Part shown: in pieces, positions 7,275 through 10,169 of the stretch | How positions within the stretch are numbered: position 1 is the stretch's first letter | Layout of the letters: every line of letters starts with the position of its first letter | Assembly (NCBI GenBank): GCA_022567275.1 | Contig: JADFHH010000027.1 | Location: forward strand, 1-10,169 | DNA from: Pseudomonadota bacterium | GTDB lineage: Bacteria > Pseudomonadota > Alphaproteobacteria > Rhizobiales > Methyloligellaceae | DNA: 10,169 nucleotides | Direction of reading: 5' to 3' | Program-made: the position numbers and the translations under genes | Notes under the pieces: model-generated | Told to the model about the DNA's origin: nothing | Seen by the model: the letters and a program-made list of their open reading frames with translations, nothing else | Databases searched by the model: none

Positions 7275-7309
7275 GGTATGTAACTCTAATGTGACGGTAT
7301 GGCGGTATG
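7275..7309 (-). repeat. Three CATACC repeats upstream of clpS
   Basis: On the minus strand CATACC occurs at 7304-7309, 7296-7301 and 7275-7280, that is, twice 8 bases apart and once 21 bases further on. The cluster lies between the phasin terminator and the candidate clpS promoter, where an activator could bind. The repeats are short and may be chance; no known regulator is assigned. Confidence 0.25.
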
Positions 7310-7314
7310 ACAAT

Positions 7315-7343
7315 AAAAAAGACCCGGCCGCCGGGACCGGGTC
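7315..7343 (-). terminator. Intrinsic (Rho-independent) terminator of the phasin gene
   Basis: GACCCGG (7321-7327) pairs perfectly with CCGGGTC (7337-7343) around a 9-base loop. On the minus strand the hairpin is followed by TTTTTT (7315-7320), the classic terminator pattern. It lies 50 bases after the phasin stop codon and insulates that gene from clpS. Confidence 0.88.
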
Positions 7344-7393
7344 CTTATATTCGCTCACGCGCAGCTGTAGCGCTCGTGAAATATCAGGCAGCC

Positions 7394-7720
7394 TTAACGC
7401 TTGTTGGCGAAAGCCGTCTCGACCGGCTTGGCGGCATCCTTGGCCAGATTGGTGAACATTTCGCCCAGCTTCGACACCTGCGAGACATAATCTTCAACCG
7501 CCTTTGTGGCGTAGGCGGTCTGAACCTCGATGGCCTGCTCAACGGATTTGACTCCGATCAGCTTCTCGAACGCGGCCGTGCCATCCTCGATTGCCTTCTT
7601 GGTATACCCGTTCACTTCGCTGGTGATCGCCTGCACGCTATTGTTGACTTGACCAAAATTTTTGACGGCTGTGTCAAAATTAGCCTGCCCGGATTTTTGA
7701 AACTCTTCATAATTCTTCAT
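7394..7720 (-). CDS. Phasin family protein (phasin_2 type)
   Basis: Phasins are small amphipathic proteins that coat polyhydroxyalkanoate granules. This one has 108 residues from the ATG at 7720, which is preceded by GGAG at a 6-base distance. An ATG at 7732 in the same frame has no ribosome binding site and would put that site inside the gene, so the shorter form is preferred. The sequence is almost wholly helical with no membrane segment or signal peptide. The stretch FEKLIGVKSVEQAIEVQTAY (51-70), followed by YVSQVSKLGEMFTNLAKDAAKPVE (78-101), is the hallmark of alphaproteobacterial phasin_2 proteins. The gene stands alone, with its own promoter, TGCA-type operator repeats and terminator. 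Family assignment is firm. That the host makes polyhydroxyalkanoate is an inference, since no pha genes are in view and some phasin_2 proteins may have other roles. Confidence 0.93.
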   Translation of the reverse strand: MKNYEEFQKSGQANFDTAVKNFGQVNNSVQAITSEVNGYTKKAIEDGTAAFEKLIGVKSVEQAIEVQTAYATKAVEDYVSQVSKLGEMFTNLAKDAAKPVETAFANKR

Positions 7721-7782
7721 GTTACTCTCCATCGCTTGTCAGCTGACCCGTGGGCGCGTTTCGCTCCGCAAGGCCGTTAATA

Positions 7783-7847
7783 TTGCAACGCACAATTTAT
7801 ATATGCACTGCACAATAATTGTCAATGATTAATATTGCACTGCAACA
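7783..7847. promoter_or_regulatory. Three TGCA-type operator repeats over the phasin promoter (PhaR-like sites)
   Basis: Three related 13-mers lie in a row: TTGCAACGCACAA (7783-7795), ATGCACTGCACAA (7803-7815) and TTGCACTGCAACA (7835-7847). Their centres are 20 and 32 bases apart, close to two and three helical turns, so they would face the same side of the DNA. The first covers the predicted transcription start, the second fills the -35/-10 spacer and the third lies just upstream of -35. TGC-rich sites in phasin promoters are known targets of the repressor PhaR in Paracoccus and Rhodobacter, which leaves DNA when polyhydroxyalkanoate appears. Assigning PhaR here is inference. Confidence 0.6.
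7796..7825 (-). promoter_or_regulatory. Strong sigma70-type promoter for the phasin gene
   Basis: On the minus strand a perfect -35 hexamer TTGACA (7820-7825) is followed by an overlapping set of -10 hexamers: TATATA (7798-7803) at a 16-base spacing or TATAAA (7796-7801) at 18. Transcription would start near 7789, with a leader of about 70 bases before the phasin ATG. The region is sharply AT-rich relative to the genes around it. Confidence 0.7.
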
Positions 7848-7869
7848 TAAAAAATATTATGGCGGCCGT

Positions 7870-7884
7870 TTAACTGATTCGTAA
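7870..7884 (+). promoter_or_regulatory. CtrA-like half-conserved box containing a GANTC site, upstream of the carboxypeptidase gene
   Basis: TTAA (7870-7873), seven bases, then GTAA (7881-7884) matches the CtrA consensus TTAA-N7-TTAA at 7 of 8 defined positions. The spacer ends in GATTC (7876-7880), a CcrM methylation site (GANTC). It lies about 125 bases before the carboxypeptidase start. Both elements are typical of cell-cycle control in alphaproteobacteria, but such matches occur by chance and no convincing -35/-10 pair for the plus strand was found in 7860-8006. Confidence 0.3.
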
Positions 7885-7979
7885 TAGGCGCCAATCTAGG
7901 TTAGAGTTGCCGGGCGCATGCTACTTGGCGGCGTTCGCGGCGGGATCAGGGCCTGCCTGTCAGGAATGTTAAGGGGGAT

Positions 7980-7995
7980 GGGGCGCTCAGGCCCC
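7980..7995 (+). other. GC hairpin just before the carboxypeptidase start
   Basis: GGGGC (7980-7984) pairs with GCCCC (7991-7995) around a 6-base loop, and GGGG (7998-8001), the only ribosome-binding-like site, follows directly. AAGGGG (7971-7976) could instead pair with CCCCTT (7992-7997), so two exclusive folds exist. This could tune access to the GTG start; it is weak, structure-only evidence. Confidence 0.25.
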
Positions 7996-8006
7996 TTGGG
8001 GATATC

Positions 8007-9206
8007 GTGTCAAGATGGTTGGATTTGCGCCGGTCATTGGCTGTGCGCATTATGAGTGCAGTTGCTGCCTGCCTGCTGACCCTCGCGGCGGGTCAGGTCC
8101 AGGCCGCATCGCGCTATGCGGCGATGGTGGTCGATGGCCACACCGGAAAAGTCCTGTATTCGCGTAATGGCGACGCCTTGCGCTATCCCGCCTCACTGAC
8201 GAAAATCATGACCCTTTATCTCCTGTTCGATTCTATGGCGGCGGGTAAATTCCATACCGGATCGCTGCTTACCGTCTCCCGCAATGCGACCAGACAAGCG
8301 CCTTCAAAACTCGGTCTGAAGGTAGGGCAAAAAATCAGGGTGAGCGACGCAATTCGTGTGCTGGTGACGAAGTCGGCCAACGATATCGCCGTAACCGTCG
8401 CGGAGAGTATCGCCGGCACAGAGAAGAACTTCGCAAAACTGATGACGGCCAAGGCCCGCAAGATCGGGATGCGCCGGACAAGCTTCAAGAATGCCTCTGG
8501 CCTGCCGGACAAGAACCAGCTCACGACGGCGCGCGACATGATCACACTGGCCAATAGTTTAATGTCCGAACACCCTAAAAAATACGCGTATTTCAAGCTG
8601 AAATATTTCACATATAAAGGCCGGAGATACCGCAACCATAACAAACTGCTGTTTGACTATAAGGGCACCGACGGCATCAAGACCGGTTACACGCGGGCAT
8701 CGGGTTTCAACCTGCTGGCCAATGTGCGCCGCGGAAACAAACATCTGATTGCCGTCGTCTTTGGCGGCAAAACGTCGAGGAGCCGTAACGCGACCATGCG
8801 GGCGATCCTCAACAAGTCCATGCCAAGAGCCACCGCGCGGGTTACGCACAAACCACTCCCGGTGATAAAAAAACCGGTTCAGATTGCGGCAACGCTCAAT
8901 GTCCCGGAAGGTGCCAAGGCGATCGCGATTCAACCCGCATACAAGACACCCGTGCCCGATGGCGGCTTTCATATCCAGGTGGGTGCCTATTCGCGGCAGA
9001 CTGACGCCAAGCAGCGGCTGACCGCCATCCAGCAAATGGCGGGTGAAATTATCACCGGGCATACCCCGCTGACCGTGCCGCTGGTGGAGCCGAATCGCAA
9101 TCTGTACCGCGCACGATTCGCCGGATTTACACGCCAGGCGGCGGACAGTACATGCTCCCGGCTCAAGCGCCGCGCCATTACCTGTGTGGTCATGTCAGCC
9201 GAATAA
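8007..9206 (+). CDS. Secreted D-alanyl-D-alanine carboxypeptidase (S11) with C-terminal SPOR domain
   Basis: This 399-residue enzyme trims the terminal D-alanine from peptidoglycan stem peptides in the periplasm (PBP5/6 type, family S11). A signal peptide covers about 1-33 (basic n-region, hydrophobic ALLTLAAG-like core, VQA then ASRYAA). The three active-site motifs are present: Ser63-Leu-Thr-Lys66, Ser123-Ala-Asn125 and Lys225-Thr-Gly227. A Pro- and Lys-rich linker (about 272-315) leads to a SPOR domain (about 319-397, FHIQVGAYSRQTDAKQRL), which binds denuded glycan strands at the division site. This architecture suggests septal wall remodelling. Translation starts at GTG with GGGG 5 bases upstream; the next in-frame ATG (8052) would remove the charged n-region. 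The end overlaps the convergent J-protein gene by 12 bases. The gene is often called dacC or dacF, but I do not fix a symbol. Confidence 0.95.
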   Translation: MSRWLDLRRSLAVRIMSAVAACLLTLAAGQVQAASRYAAMVVDGHTGKVLYSRNGDALRYPASLTKIMTLYLLFDSMAAGKFHTGSLLTVSRNATRQAPSKLGLKVGQKIRVSDAIRVLVTKSANDIAVTVAESIAGTEKNFAKLMTAKARKIGMRRTSFKNASGLPDKNQLTTARDMITLANSLMSEHPKKYAYFKLKYFTYKGRRYRNHNKLLFDYKGTDGIKTGYTRASGFNLLANVRRGNKHLIAVVFGGKTSRSRNATMRAILNKSMPRATARVTHKPLPVIKKPVQIAATLNVPEGAKAIAIQPAYKTPVPDGGFHIQVGAYSRQTDAKQRLTAIQQMAGEIITGHTPLTVPLVEPNRNLYRARFAGFTRQAADSTCSRLKRRAITCVVMSAE

Positions 9207-9917
9207 CAAATCCTTGGCCTCGTTGATTTTCGCGGCCAGATAGGTCGAACCGCCCTGGTCGGGGTGCAGTTTCTTCATCAGCTGGCGGTGCGCGCGGACG
9301 ATATCCGCCTTGCTCGCGCCCGGTTGCAATCCCAATATCTCATAAGCTTCTTCGGTGGACATCGGCCCTTCGGGGCGGCCCCGGGTTTCACTACTGCCCT
9401 TTGCCTGCGCACCGGCGGGCTCGCGCCAGTCGGAAAATCTGCGGTCCAGATAAGCTTCCAGAAGCTGGGCCGCCTGCGTATCGCCCGCCTGGCACTCCGA
9501 CCATAGCCGGATGAGATCGCCCTGATCCATGGACGACAGAAGGCGCGGAGAAAATGCCCCCCTGATAACGCGTCCCTCCATATCTCCGGTATCGTGATCC
9601 AGTTCCATCTCGATGGTCTTGGTGCGAACGCGGGATTTCTGCCCGGCACTCTTGTACGCGCTTCCGGGAAACGGATTGAAACCGCCGAAAATCGAGGAAA
9701 ATTTGCCGCCGCGCAACAGTGAAAAAGCAACGATGGCGAAAGGAAAGGCAAATGGAAAGCGCCCTGTCACGCCCAGAAACAGGGCCATCATCAGCGCGGC
9801 CATGCCGCTATATCTGCGAAAACTCCGCACCACATACTTTGGATCGGCGTTCACAAATGCCCGCAGTCCGAAAAAGACAATGAGCAATACAGCCAGTCCG
9901 AGAATGAAATATTGCAT
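9195..9917 (-). CDS. Membrane-anchored J-domain protein, Tim14/Pam18-like
   Basis: This 240-residue protein has an N-terminal membrane anchor and a C-terminal J domain. Hydrophobic segments are at about 3-20, 38-51 and 55-68, followed by a polar middle region and the J domain at about 188-240 with the HPD motif at 218-220. J domains stimulate ATP hydrolysis by DnaK-type Hsp70, so this protein should recruit DnaK to the inner membrane. The J domain ends directly at the C terminus, and its last part, HPDQGGSTYLAAKINEAKDL, closely resembles mitochondrial Tim14/Pam18. There is no Gly/Phe or zinc-finger region, so it is not canonical DnaJ. The ATG lies 6 bases after the stop of the VWA-type gene with only a weak ribosome binding site, suggesting coupled translation. 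Its client process is unknown. Confidence 0.9.
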   Translation of the reverse strand: MQYFILGLAVLLIVFFGLRAFVNADPKYVVRSFRRYSGMAALMMALFLGVTGRFPFAFPFAIVAFSLLRGGKFSSIFGGFNPFPGSAYKSAGQKSRVRTKTIEMELDHDTGDMEGRVIRGAFSPRLLSSMDQGDLIRLWSECQAGDTQAAQLLEAYLDRRFSDWREPAGAQAKGSSETRGRPEGPMSTEEAYEILGLQPGASKADIVRAHRQLMKKLHPDQGGSTYLAAKINEAKDLLFG

Positions 9918-9923
9918 TGGTTT

Positions 9924-10169
9924 TCAGGTCAATTGTTCCAGCAGCGCACGAGCATTCCCCCTGCCGCCGCCGAAATGCTCCAGCGCCTTGCGCCCTCCCG
10001 CGGCATAAACGGCGACCGCCGAGAGCAACTCCCTCAATTGCCCGGCGGAACCGGCATCGAAGCGGCAATAAGCGCCGCGCGTCAAGCGGGCAATTTCACG
10101 AAACGCCGCCTCCGCCGCCGGTTCGGCGCCTTCCTGCAACCGACACACCGGCCTCCCCAGCACTCCCAG
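9924..10169 (-). CDS. von Willebrand factor A-type domain protein, C-terminal part (runs off right edge)
   Basis: The last 81 residues of a minus-strand gene are visible; its start lies beyond the right edge, and codons continue in frame to base 10169. The segment reads through GRPVCRLQEGAEPAAEAAFR and IARLTRGAYCRFDAGSA and ends GNARALLEQLT. I recognise it as the end of a VWA-type protein commonly encoded just upstream of the membrane J-protein gene in alphaproteobacteria: the strand-helix pattern and the 'is there still X in the field' type FREIARLTRGAYCRFD helix fit the last part of the Rossmann-like VWA fold. The metal-binding MIDAS motif would be outside the window, so it cannot be checked. 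The gap to the J-protein gene is 6 bases, which points to one operon. Moderate certainty on the family, high on it being a real gene. Confidence 0.68.
   Translation of the reverse strand: MGVLGRPVCRLQEGAEPAAEAAFREIARLTRGAYCRFDAGSAGQLRELLSAVAVYAAGGRKALEHFGGGRGNARALLEQLT

Noticed and set aside
7966..8055. Small upstream reading frame (ATG at 7966 or 7978) overlapping the carboxypeptidase start
   Set aside because: The purine-rich sequences touch the ATG codons with no spacing for ribosome binding, the frame is under 30 codons, and the peptide shows no recognisable feature.

Overview
The window looks like chromosomal core DNA of an alphaproteobacterium, most probably in or near the Hyphomicrobiales (Rhizobiales). 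This rests on family content and gene order. An EipB (DUF1849) envelope protein, a Rid-like protein, a glycerophosphodiesterase, a FemAB-like (DUF482) protein, a HIT protein, clpA, clpS, a phasin_2 protein, a D-Ala-D-Ala carboxypeptidase with a SPOR domain and a membrane J-protein form a neighbourhood I associate with that group. The DNA is moderately GC-rich, with AT-rich regulatory gaps.

Layout. Bases 1-273 (minus) hold the 5' part of an unrecognised gene that runs off the left edge; it has a good ribosome binding site and its own candidate promoter. eipB (minus, 365-1222) lies upstream of it. From the divergent gap, a tight plus-strand cluster runs Rid-like, GDPD, FemAB-like, HIT (1396-4352). 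It meets the clpS-clpA operon (minus, 7185-4362) tail to tail with 9 bases between stop codons. A strong intrinsic terminator (7315-7343) separates clpS from the phasin gene (minus, 7394-7720). The phasin gene has a well-formed promoter overlaid by three TGCA-type repeats, a likely PhaR-type operator. A divergent gap of 286 bases leads to the carboxypeptidase gene (plus, 8007-9206), whose last 12 bases overlap the end of the convergent J-protein gene (minus, 9195-9917). A von Willebrand factor A-type gene (minus, from 9924) runs off the right edge.

Functional themes are envelope maintenance (EipB, the S11 carboxypeptidase and possibly the FemAB-like protein), N-degron proteolysis (ClpS delivers substrates to ClpA, which feeds ClpP encoded elsewhere), polyhydroxyalkanoate granule control (phasin), and small-molecule housekeeping (Rid-like, GDPD, HIT). 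I found no mobile element, CRISPR array, tRNA or rRNA. There is no clearly new multi-gene system. The most interesting signals are the unknown left-edge gene, the operator layout at the phasin promoter, the Rid-like protein lacking the catalytic arginine, and the Tim14/Pam18-like J-protein.
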